Shown piece after piece: positions 25,901-34,279 of a stretch of 64,000 bases of DNA (positions within the stretch are counted from its first letter, which is position 1; each line of letters begins with the position of its first letter). Origin of the DNA: MGBC120314 sp051880495 (GTDB lineage Bacteria; Bacillota; Clostridia; Lachnospirales; Lachnospiraceae); contig JBJEOB010000050.1 of NCBI GenBank assembly GCA_051880495.1, forward strand, positions 3,048 to 67,047. The letters are read 5' to 3'. A model generated the notes under the pieces. It was not told where the DNA came from. It saw only the letters and a program-made list of their open reading frames with translations, and made no database searches. Position numbers and translations under genes: made by a program.

Positions 25901-26620
25901 GTGAAAACAGATAGTTATGTACGCCAGGTTGCGGAAAATTTCAGATTTGATGTGAATGACGGCTGGGGAAACGAAAACAGCATGATACTTCAGGGATTTG
26001 GTATGCTGTTAAAGAAGCGCGATAATGAGTATATCAGAAAGGTTTTTGGAAATGTTCTTCAGCAGATTTCTTATGACAGGAAGTATGCAGGTATTGCCAG
26101 CTTTTATGAAATGGAAAATGGAGAAGTTGAGGTTAAGGACAGAATTAAGGAATTAATGACCGCACTTAACAAGAATTTTGATAATGAAGATGACGAAATG
26201 GCTTTGGTTTTCTATACAAAATATGAGACTAAGCTTGGCGGAAAGGAACATTATCAGGATGTCATGAACCGTTATAAAGCGGCTGCATCAAAGGAAGAAA
26301 AAAATAATGCATATTTCCTTACTGCAGTAATTGAGGGAATTGATTCCATCGACCAGGCTATTTATGAATATTATGACGGACTGAAAAAACTTTTTAAGAG
26401 TACCTTAAAGGATTTTCTGGAGGATGACGAGCAGGATGAAACAGACAAGGCACTTGCAGCGTATGCAATACTTAAGGCATGCCGCTTAAAAGTTATTCTC
26501 AGTGAAAAGTATGAACAGATTGGAATGAAGCTGTATGACGAGGTAATGGAAAATGCAGATTCTAAAGATATCAATCATGGTGCAGTTGTGATGCTGATTG
26601 CAGAGAAAATGTTACATTAG
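25901..26620 (+). CDS. Unknown protein within the pectin/RG operon
   Basis: A 239-residue soluble protein that I do not recognise. It starts with GTG directly after the stop codon of the GH43 gene, with GGGAGG inside that gene's end as ribosome binding site. The sequence is predicted mostly alpha-helical, rich in Lys, Glu and Asp, without signal peptide or membrane helix. The opening (a Trp-Gly-rich FDVNDGWGNENSMILQGFG) and the ending (HGAVVMLIAEKML) vaguely recall alpha-toroid proteins such as GH88/GH105 unsaturated glucuronyl hydrolases, but it is much shorter and no catalytic motif is clear. Its location suggests a role in handling oligogalacturonide-type substrates. Confidence 0.75.
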   Translation: MKTDSYVRQVAENFRFDVNDGWGNENSMILQGFGMLLKKRDNEYIRKVFGNVLQQISYDRKYAGIASFYEMENGEVEVKDRIKELMTALNKNFDNEDDEMALVFYTKYETKLGGKEHYQDVMNRYKAAASKEEKNNAYFLTAVIEGIDSIDQAIYEYYDGLKKLFKSTLKDFLEDDEQDETDKALAAYAILKACRLKVILSEKYEQIGMKLYDEVMENADSKDINHGAVVMLIAEKMLH

Positions 26621-26630
26621 GAGGATTGTC

Positions 26631-28184
26631 ATGGAATTAAAATTAGTTGCAAAAACCGCCAGATGTGTAGTTGTAGAATTAACGGATTCAGGCAAATATT
26701 TTACTGAAAAAGAATATGATATATATGTTAACAGCCAGAAGTATGTTACAGGCAATAAAGTAATTACGTCCATTTACGGGCTTAAGCCGGATACGGAGTA
26801 TGATATTAGAGCTGTCTATGACGGAAAGGAAACAGAGCCGTTAAAGGTTACTACTGATTATCAGTATGTGACTCTTAATGTAAGGGATTTTGGCGCATAC
26901 GGAGACGGAGAGCATGATGATACATGTGCAATTCAGGCTGCAATTATGGCATGTCCAAAGGACAGCCGTGTGCTTGTGCCAAAGGGTGTTTACAAAATCA
27001 CATCAATTTTCTTGAAGAGCGACTTAACGCTTGAGTTAGCTAAAGATGCTGTTTTGTCTGCATTTACAGACAGGACGAAGTTCCCGATTTTCCCGGGAAC
27101 AATAGACAGCTATGATGAAAAGGATGAATATAATCTTGGAACGTGGGAAGGAAATCCACTCGATATGTTCTCCGGTATTGTAACTGCCATCAATGCAGAA
27201 AACATTGTAATTACAGGTGAAGGTACAATTGATGGCTGTGCTGATTTTGACAACTGGTGGTTTGAACCAAAAATCAGAAAGATTGCATGGAGACCAAGGC
27301 TTGTATTTATCAGTCATTGCAAAAATGTGATGCTTCACGGAGTTACCGTACAGAACTCGCCATCATGGACACTTCATCCTTATTTTTCTGAGAATTTGAA
27401 GTTTATTGATGTGAAAATTAAGAATCCGTTTAATTCACATAATACCGACGGACTTGACCCTGAAAGCTGTAAGAATGTAGAGGTTATTGGAACACACATT
27501 TCTGTCGGTGATGACTGTATTGCAATTAAGTCAGGCAAAATATACATGGGCAAGAAATTAAAGCAGCCTACAGAGAATATGACCGTAAGACAGTGCTGTA
27601 TGAGGGACGGACATGGCGCAGTAACGGTAGGAAGCGAGATTGCGGCAGGCGTTAAGAATGTTAAGATTATGGATTGTCTGTTTATGAATACTGACAGAGG
27701 ATTAAGAGTAAAGACAAGACGCGGACGCGGTGAGGATTCAGTACTTGATAATATTACATTTGAAAATATTGACATGGATAATGTAATGACACCATTTGTT
27801 GTTAACAGCTTCTATTTCTGTGACCCGGATGGAAAAACAGAGTATGTTTCATCTAAAAAACCGCTTCCTGTTGATGACAGGACACCATTTATCAAGAGGC
27901 TTACATTTAAAAACATCAAGGCAACCAACTGTCATGTTGCAGCAGCATATATTACAGGTCTTCCTGAACGCAAGATTACATGTCTTACTTTTGAAAATGT
28001 GGATGTCAGCTATGCAAACGAGGCAAAGAGCGGCGTTGCGGCAATGATGATTGGCTGTGATGAGTCAAGCAAAGCAGGAATTCTTGCATTAAATGTTGAA
28101 AAACTTATTTTGAAGAATGTTAACATAAAAGGCTGTGAGGGTGAAGCAATCGTAGCTGAAAATGTTGATGAAATTGAGAAATAA
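26631..28184 (+). CDS. GH28 polygalacturonase/rhamnogalacturonan hydrolase family, cytoplasmic
   Basis: Cleaves alpha-linked galacturonic acid residues by inversion. The 517-residue protein has an N-terminal fibronectin-III-like segment (about 1-80), then a right-handed beta-helix with all GH28 motifs: NTDGLD, VGDDCIAIKSG (paired Asp), DGHGAVTVGSE (His) and RGLRVKT. The start ATG 26631 follows TAGGAGGATTGTC; a start 33 bases upstream would lie in the preceding gene. No signal peptide. Whether it acts on homogalacturonan or on the rhamnogalacturonan backbone cannot be told from sequence. Confidence 0.92.
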   Translation: MELKLVAKTARCVVVELTDSGKYFTEKEYDIYVNSQKYVTGNKVITSIYGLKPDTEYDIRAVYDGKETEPLKVTTDYQYVTLNVRDFGAYGDGEHDDTCAIQAAIMACPKDSRVLVPKGVYKITSIFLKSDLTLELAKDAVLSAFTDRTKFPIFPGTIDSYDEKDEYNLGTWEGNPLDMFSGIVTAINAENIVITGEGTIDGCADFDNWWFEPKIRKIAWRPRLVFISHCKNVMLHGVTVQNSPSWTLHPYFSENLKFIDVKIKNPFNSHNTDGLDPESCKNVEVIGTHISVGDDCIAIKSGKIYMGKKLKQPTENMTVRQCCMRDGHGAVTVGSEIAAGVKNVKIMDCLFMNTDRGLRVKTRRGRGEDSVLDNITFENIDMDNVMTPFVVNSFYFCDPDGKTEYVSSKKPLPVDDRTPFIKRLTFKNIKATNCHVAAAYITGLPERKITCLTFENVDVSYANEAKSGVAAMMIGCDESSKAGILALNVEKLILKNVNIKGCEGEAIVAENVDEIEK

Positions 28185-28200
28185 ACACGGGAGATAAAAA

Positions 28201-29988
28201 ATGATTAGAAATCCTGAAAAAGATAACGCAGAGGACAGGTTCATCGAAAGCTTTAAAAAGTACAAGGATGACCCGTTAAGGACTCTGCTTAGTATTTACA
28301 AGGGAAATTACGGTAAATTTATACTGTCTGTAATATTTTTCTTCATAAAACACAGCCCGGTCTGGATGGCGCCTATAGTACTTGCCAATATTATTAATTA
28401 TGTAACTATGCAGGATGAAAACTGCATAGAAAAAATCATAATAAATGTTGCTGTTATGATTTTTCTGATACTGCTTAATGTTCCGATGAACTATTTCTTT
28501 GTTAAATACAAGAGTCTTGCCGTAAGATATGTAGAAACAGGACTAAGAGGCGCATTGGTACGAAAACTTCAGCAGTTATCAATTTCATATCACAAAAATA
28601 TCCAGTCCGGACGTCTGCAGTCCAAAATTATGCGAGACGTTGAAGCTGTTGAGACGTTGTCAACCCAGATGTTTGTAAGTATTCTTAATATTGCGCTGAA
28701 TATTGTTATAGCAATGGTTGTGACAGTATCAAAGAGCTGGATAGTATTTATATTTTTCCTGTTGACGGTGCCTGTTGCGGCCATTACAATGGTTGCATTT
28801 AAGGATCTTATTAAGAAGCGCAATCAGGAATTCAGGGTTGAAATGGAAAAAACGTCTGCCAGAGTCATGGAAATGGTTGAACTGATTCCGGTGACAAGGG
28901 CACACGCACTTGAGGATGAAGAGGCACAAAAAATCGGCGGACAGCTGATTGAAGTGGCAGAGAAGGGATATAAGCTTGATATAATCCAGGCAGTGTTCGG
29001 TTCGGTAGGCTGGGCTGTATTCCAGGTGTTTCAGATTATCTGCCTTGCCTTTACCGCATTTCTTGCATTCAAGGGTACAATTTTAGTAGGTGATATTGCA
29101 CTTTACCAGAATTATTTTACAACAATTGTTCAGCAGGTATCAGCGGTAATTACGCTTATTCCGACAATAACTAAGGGTCTGGAGTCAGTCAGGTCTATTG
29201 GGGAAGTGCTTGCAGCCGAAGATGTTGAGGATAATGAAGGCAAGGAAGTTATTGAAAATGTAAACGGAGAGTTTGAATTCCAGAATGTTAAATTTAGATA
29301 TAATAAGGACGGGGCTGATGTTTTATCAGGTCTGAACCTCAAGGTTAACAAGGGTGAAACGATTGCTCTTGTGGGTGAATCGGGTGCCGGTAAGACAACA
29401 ATCCTCAATCTTGTTATCGGATTCAATCATCCGGATGAAGGCACTGTTTTATTGGATGGTAAATCGCTGGCGGATATTGATCTTAGAAGTTATCGTAAGT
29501 ATCTGGCAGTTGTTCCTCAGAATACAATATTATTTTCAGGAAGTATCAGGGATAATATTACATATGGAATGCACAATATAGATGATGATGAGCTTATGAA
29601 GGCGGTTAAGGCGGCTAATTTGTCCGAACTTATCGAGTCACTGCCTGACGGGCTTGATACTATTGTCGGTGAACATGGCGGAAAGCTTTCGGGAGGCCAG
29701 AGGCAGAGAATTGCCATTGCAAGAGCGCTTATCAGAAATCCAAAGGTTATTGTTCTTGATGAGGCTACATCGGCATTAGACAGTATCTCAGAAAAGCTGA
29801 TTCAGGAAGCAATAAATAATCTGACGAAGGACAGAACGACATTTATTGTTGCACACAGATTGTCTACAATACGTGACGCTGACAAAATTGCAGTAATTCA
29901 CGATGGTAAATGTACAGAGTATGGAACATACGAAGAACTCATGGATCTTAAGGGTGAATTCTATCGAATGAAACAGATTCAAAGTTAA
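28201..29988 (+). CDS. ABC exporter-type transporter (fused membrane and ATPase domains)
   Basis: Half-size ABC transporter of 595 residues that works as a dimer in the inner membrane. Six helices occupy about residues 35-310. The ATPase domain has Walker A GESGAGKTT (about 392-400), signature LSGGQ, Walker B VIVLDEATSALD and the switch His in IVAHRLST. It begins 16 bases after GH28 and ends the operon at a strong terminator. Such exporters are not needed for sugar import, so its role here is unclear; export of a product, a peptide or a lipid are all possible. Confidence 0.93.
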   Translation: MIRNPEKDNAEDRFIESFKKYKDDPLRTLLSIYKGNYGKFILSVIFFFIKHSPVWMAPIVLANIINYVTMQDENCIEKIIINVAVMIFLILLNVPMNYFFVKYKSLAVRYVETGLRGALVRKLQQLSISYHKNIQSGRLQSKIMRDVEAVETLSTQMFVSILNIALNIVIAMVVTVSKSWIVFIFFLLTVPVAAITMVAFKDLIKKRNQEFRVEMEKTSARVMEMVELIPVTRAHALEDEEAQKIGGQLIEVAEKGYKLDIIQAVFGSVGWAVFQVFQIICLAFTAFLAFKGTILVGDIALYQNYFTTIVQQVSAVITLIPTITKGLESVRSIGEVLAAEDVEDNEGKEVIENVNGEFEFQNVKFRYNKDGADVLSGLNLKVNKGETIALVGESGAGKTTILNLVIGFNHPDEGTVLLDGKSLADIDLRSYRKYLAVVPQNTILFSGSIRDNITYGMHNIDDDELMKAVKAANLSELIESLPDGLDTIVGEHGGKLSGGQRQRIAIARALIRNPKVIVLDEATSALDSISEKLIQEAINNLTKDRTTFIVAHRLSTIRDADKIAVIHDGKCTEYGTYEELMDLKGEFYRMKQIQS

Positions 29989-30010
29989 TAAGATATCAGG
30001 ATATTATTTT

Positions 30011-30048
30011 TAAGTTCTATGTTAAATCAATATTTAACATAGAACTTA
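30011..30048. terminator. Bidirectional terminator of the pectin operon and the aldose epimerase gene
   Basis: A perfect 17-bp stem (30011-30027 with 30032-30048), loop CAAT, followed by six T on the plus strand. The minus-strand epimerase stop codon (30027-30029) lies in the loop region. Confidence 0.85.
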
Positions 30049-30992
30049 TTTTTTGCCTGCCATAGCTTTCCCGGTGCGAGTTCACTAAAACCGTGAAGTT
30101 CTGCGGGTATGTCACGGTTTGGTGCGTCTATAATGCAGGTCATTGGCTCAATACAAACATAGTTGTCAGAAGCTTTCTTGTTCCAAATCATCCATTGCGT
30201 AAAAACAGGGTCTGTTTCGTAAACAAAACGTGTACCGCTCTTATTGTTATAAATAACAGCACCGTGGAAATTATCAATCGTTACCGCAGTAATATGCTCT
30301 GCAAGCTCCTGTGACATAGGATTAAGATTTCCTGATGTAAAATCATAAACCGGGGAAATTAATCTGCCTGTTGGAAATCCGTCAGAAAGCTCCCACTGTT
30401 TATCTGATGTAACATAAATAGTATAGTCCAAAGGCTGATAATCATCATTTTCAGGAATCCTGAATGAGGTATGGAAACCTACGCCGAGAGGAATGATGGT
30501 GCTGCCGGTATTTTCAATTGTAATTGTTTGTGTAAGTCCCTCATCCGACAGACAGAATTCAAATGAAACTGTAAATAACCAGTTGAATGCAGCATTATAA
30601 GGACTATCAACAGAATTAAAACTAAATTTAATTAGTATTGAATCATCAGTTTCAACTATTTCGTCAAGGTTATAAGGAAATTCCTTTAACAGACCGTGTG
30701 CTGACGGAATACCATTTGCCTCAAGGTCATAGCAGGTTTTGTTCCAGTTAATTTGACCCTGTGTAAGTTTATTTGGCGGAAATAGAACTGCACTTCCGAA
30801 TCTTTGAGGTGCAGTGGAAAATTCTTTTACTTCATCATCGTTTTCCGGAAAATGCAGAAACGAAATGTTCCTGCTTATATCTTTAAATTCAACAATGTTG
30901 CATCCTTTACCGTATGTAATTATAACCTCATAATTGTTAAATGATAATTTAAGCGACGGATAACCTGCATATATTACTTTTTCAGCAGCCAT
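30027..30992 (-). CDS. Aldose 1-epimerase family protein
   Basis: Predicted mutarotase-fold protein that interconverts sugar anomers or binds sugars in the cytoplasm. The 321-residue product has the substrate loop PSAHGLLKEFPY (about residues 93-104), the conserved His in VGFHTSFRIPEN (about 168-179) and the catalytic Glu in CIEPMTC (about 290-296). It is convergent with the pectin operon and shares its terminator, so a supporting role in sugar handling is inferred. The start follows GGAGGATTTAAT. Confidence 0.88.
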   Translation of the reverse strand: MAAEKVIYAGYPSLKLSFNNYEVIITYGKGCNIVEFKDISRNISFLHFPENDDEVKEFSTAPQRFGSAVLFPPNKLTQGQINWNKTCYDLEANGIPSAHGLLKEFPYNLDEIVETDDSILIKFSFNSVDSPYNAAFNWLFTVSFEFCLSDEGLTQTITIENTGSTIIPLGVGFHTSFRIPENDDYQPLDYTIYVTSDKQWELSDGFPTGRLISPVYDFTSGNLNPMSQELAEHITAVTIDNFHGAVIYNNKSGTRFVYETDPVFTQWMIWNKKASDNYVCIEPMTCIIDAPNRDIPAELHGFSELAPGKLWQAKNKFYVKY

Positions 30993-31154
30993 ATTAAATC
31001 CTCCATGCGTATAAGTTATATTAATATTGTAGTATAAATTAATAAATATTTCTACAAAATTCTTTGTGATAAGCGGATGGAAGACTTTTGTAATCCGGTA
31101 TTATATGATATAGTATTATTAGCATATTATAAATTTTTTTACGGAGGTGTTGGT

Positions 31155-32816
31155 ATGGTAACGGTATTTGATGGCTTTGATAAATTATCAGATGATGAAA
31201 TACGTGGTCAGATTGCTATATTAAGACATGTTACTTTTACGAACAGCCTCAAGGAGCGAAGCCAGAAAGCAGTCAGATTTCTTGTCGAAGCAGCAAGCGG
31301 TATTTTTTCGACCGGAAAAGAATCAGGGGAAGAAGATGCAGCCCAGATTACCAATGTGAGAAAGATAACATCGGATTGCTTTGAAGAGCTTAAGGGCTGC
31401 AACAGGAAAGAACTTGACACAATGTTAAAACAAGAATTAATCAAGAAAAACAACGCCGTATCAACGACTGTCCTGACAGAGAATTCTTCAAATGATGAAA
31501 TACATTTTACAATTGTAAAAGAAGCTGCCAGAGTATACATGATTGATGAAAATAAAACGCCACAGGCTAAGGCAGACGAAATATGTGAAAAGTATTATCA
31601 GCAGTATGTAACCGTTCTTCAGAGAAAATTGGAGAAGATGGGCAGAAATGAGCTTGATATAATCGCACAGCGCATACAGAGGGAAATTGTCAGGTCTGAT
31701 ATTGTCAAGATGCGTCATCTTGCAAACGAAATGTTTCTTACTGAATTTAACGGCAAGACAATTGTTTCAAGCCTGATGCATGGAAACATAAATAAACTCC
31801 AGCGTGTGATTGATGTCTTTGGACTGGGTATATTTGACGGACTGGATTGTGTAATATCCACTGCGTTTGATTCCGTTATGATGTTTTGCAGAATGGAACG
31901 TGCGATACTGGCTCAGTGCGTATGGACTGCAGGTAACGGATATAATAGGAAATTCAGATTAAGCGATGATTTAATGCCTAGCTTTAAGTCGGGTATGTAT
32001 GATGTGGATGATGAGAAGGAGAGAAAACTTCTGATATTAATTTCGCGTGAAAATCAGCTCAACAAAGTTTTGAAGGAGCTGCTTTCAGATATTGATAAGA
32101 AGAATAAACAGCTTGTAATCAGAGAGGAACGGCTTGAGAAAGAAAAGGAAAAACTTGCTTTTCTCAATGATGAGTCGGTTGTTCTTGAAGAAGAAAAAAA
32201 TAAGATAACGGCTGATGGTGAAAAGACCAAGAAAGCATATGAGGATTATATCGCTGCCAATCCGGTAAAAAACAATTCTGATATACAGTTCAGACAGATA
32301 AAGCAGGATTATGAAAATCTTGCCAGAAATGTAAGAAGTGCTGATTCCAAAATTCAGACCAATGCAAGAAGTATTTCAAAAACGACTGAAAGCATTGCAG
32401 AATGGGAGAAGAAAATCGCGGATATAAAAAACGAAACGTATACTTTGCGTGAGAAGCTTGTTGAACATGTAAGGGAATTCAATGAGGTTATTTTCCTGCA
32501 GGACAATGAAGCCGGATATCTGTCTCAGGTGTTAAAACGCCGATGGGAAAAATTTTTCACCGGACTGTCGTTTGAAAACAGGGTATATGATCAGACTGTC
32601 AGACAATTTACACATAAGGAGATTGTTGCAATAGAGCATATGCTGTATGAACTCGAACAGTGTGACAATAAAGAATTGTTTAATTTAAGGACAGGAAGTT
32701 CTGACGGCGATGATCTTCCCATGTATTGTTACTGCGTTGTGGGAACAGGCAAAAATGCAAAGATATCTTATAAAGATTCGGATATATTTTCAATAGAGGT
32801 AAAGGAAAGAATATGA
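31155..32816 (+). CDS. Unknown coiled-coil protein, coupled to folC
   Basis: A 553-residue soluble protein that I do not recognise. Residues 1-300 are largely helical, with an unusual hydrophobic stretch near 225-265 (VFGLGIFDGLDCVISTAF) that is not a clear membrane span. Residues 310-475 form a long Lys/Glu-rich coiled coil. The last 75 residues look globular. ATG 31155 follows ACGGAGGTGTTGGT; an in-frame start at 31077 has no ribosome binding site. Its stop overlaps the folC start as ATGA, so it belongs to the folC operon. No catalytic motif was found. Confidence 0.8.
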   Translation: MVTVFDGFDKLSDDEIRGQIAILRHVTFTNSLKERSQKAVRFLVEAASGIFSTGKESGEEDAAQITNVRKITSDCFEELKGCNRKELDTMLKQELIKKNNAVSTTVLTENSSNDEIHFTIVKEAARVYMIDENKTPQAKADEICEKYYQQYVTVLQRKLEKMGRNELDIIAQRIQREIVRSDIVKMRHLANEMFLTEFNGKTIVSSLMHGNINKLQRVIDVFGLGIFDGLDCVISTAFDSVMMFCRMERAILAQCVWTAGNGYNRKFRLSDDLMPSFKSGMYDVDDEKERKLLILISRENQLNKVLKELLSDIDKKNKQLVIREERLEKEKEKLAFLNDESVVLEEEKNKITADGEKTKKAYEDYIAANPVKNNSDIQFRQIKQDYENLARNVRSADSKIQTNARSISKTTESIAEWEKKIADIKNETYTLREKLVEHVREFNEVIFLQDNEAGYLSQVLKRRWEKFFTGLSFENRVYDQTVRQFTHKEIVAIEHMLYELEQCDNKELFNLRTGSSDGDDLPMYCYCVVGTGKNAKISYKDSDIFSIEVKERI

Positions 32817-34111
32817 TAGAGATGGAAGAAGCAAAAAATTATCTGTTCGGACTGCACAGGTTTGGAAGTGAAACAGGTGCCGTAAGGGCGAAGAGGGCGT
32901 TAGAGAGGCTTGGCAATCCGCAGGATAATTTAAATGTTATACATGTGGCAGGAACCAATGGAAAGGGTTCGGTCTGCGCATATATGTCGAATGCACTTAT
33001 GGCGCAGGGATACAGGGTAGGTTTGTTTACATCGCCGCATCTCGTTAAGGTAAATGAAAGAATAAGAATCAATGGTGTGATGATTTCTGATGATGATTTT
33101 CTTAAGTACTATCAGAGGGTAAGGGCAGTTTCAGAAGAAATCCAAAGCGAAGGCAAGGATGGCCTTGCATTTTTTGATTTTATGTTTGTGATGGCGGTAC
33201 TTTATTTTGCCGGGCATGATACTGACTATGTGGTAATGGAGACGGGGCTTGGCGGAAGAACAGACGCTACGGCAGCCCTTTCAACCAAGCTGTTGTCGGT
33301 CATAACATCATTAAGTCTTGACCATACAGAGATACTGGGTGATACGATGGAGCAGATTGCGATTGAAAAAGCCGGAATAATTGCAAGAGGGGTGCCGCTT
33401 GTCGCATGGAAGAGCAGTGAAGAAACTTATCGTATTTTAGAAGATAACGCAATAAAATGCAGTTCTGATGCATATTTTGTAGATGAAAATTCCTATAAAA
33501 TTCATAAAATCGAGACAAAACAGGTTGATTTTTCTCTGGATAATCAGTATTATAGAAACAGTGTCTTTTCAATACAAAACACAGGATTGTATCAGGTGAT
33601 GAATGCAGCATTGGCACTTGAAGCATTGACAAAGCTGCCCGGAGCGGACGGTTTTGATGTGAATCAAATTGTGGAGTCAGTTAAAAAGACTCATTGGGAA
33701 GGCCGCATGGAAGAAGTGGAAAATAACATTTACCTTGATGGCGCACATAATCCTGACGGAATTGCCAGATTTATAGAGACGGCAGGTTTTATGAAGGGAA
33801 ATCACAGGAATTATTTGTTGTTTGGCGCAGTGTGTGAGAAAGACTATGACAATATGATAAAGCAGATTGCGGGGTCAGATTGTTTTGACGGATATATTTT
33901 GACACAGATAAATAACAGGCGTGGTCTGCCGGTTTCAAATATGCAGGAGTCATTTGCAAAATATACTGACAAGCCTGTATATGTGCAGGAAGATAATGCC
34001 AAGGCATTTGAATTTGCCAAGGGTTTACTTTCCGGGGATGATATTTTGTTTTGTGCAGGATCATTATATCTGGTCGGTGCACTTAAAGAGTTGATGGGAG
34101 AAGAGTTATGA
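32813..34111 (+). CDS. folC: Folylpolyglutamate synthase/dihydrofolate synthase
   Basis: Adds glutamate to dihydropteroate and to folates (Mur ligase superfamily). The 432-residue protein has the P-loop AGTNGKGSVCAYM (about residues 44-56), the partner segment FTSPHLVKVNERI, ETGLGGRTDAT, the Mur-type SLDHTEILG and the C-terminal YLDGAHNPDG. It overlaps the preceding gene by 4 bases and the following small ORF by 4 bases, so translation is coupled on both sides. No other folate genes are nearby. Confidence 0.95.
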   Translation: MIEMEEAKNYLFGLHRFGSETGAVRAKRALERLGNPQDNLNVIHVAGTNGKGSVCAYMSNALMAQGYRVGLFTSPHLVKVNERIRINGVMISDDDFLKYYQRVRAVSEEIQSEGKDGLAFFDFMFVMAVLYFAGHDTDYVVMETGLGGRTDATAALSTKLLSVITSLSLDHTEILGDTMEQIAIEKAGIIARGVPLVAWKSSEETYRILEDNAIKCSSDAYFVDENSYKIHKIETKQVDFSLDNQYYRNSVFSIQNTGLYQVMNAALALEALTKLPGADGFDVNQIVESVKKTHWEGRMEEVENNIYLDGAHNPDGIARFIETAGFMKGNHRNYLLFGAVCEKDYDNMIKQIAGSDCFDGYILTQINNRRGLPVSNMQESFAKYTDKPVYVQEDNAKAFEFAKGLLSGDDILFCAGSLYLVGALKELMGEEL

Positions 34112-34263
34112 TTAATTACGATGAAGAAATCAAGAAATTTCAGCCGAGTCTTGAAGTAGATGAGGCAGAAGATGCAATATATAACAACGATATGCCGGAT
34201 GTTACGGATATAATTAACAGAATTATGAATGAACTGGCATTAAGACAACAGGAACAGCAGTAG
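34108..34263 (+). CDS. Small acidic protein (51 residues) in the folC operon
   Basis: A short ORF starting at the ATGA overlap with the folC stop codon, with GGGAGAAGAG upstream as ribosome binding site. The product is acidic (many Asp/Glu), begins MINYDEEIKKFQPSLEVDE, ends in a Gln-rich tail and has no membrane helix. The tight coupling between folC and the TPR gene argues that it is real. Function is unknown. Confidence 0.65.
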   Translation: MINYDEEIKKFQPSLEVDEAEDAIYNNDMPDVTDIINRIMNELALRQQEQQ

Positions 34264-34279
34264 GAAAGAGTGAGAATAT

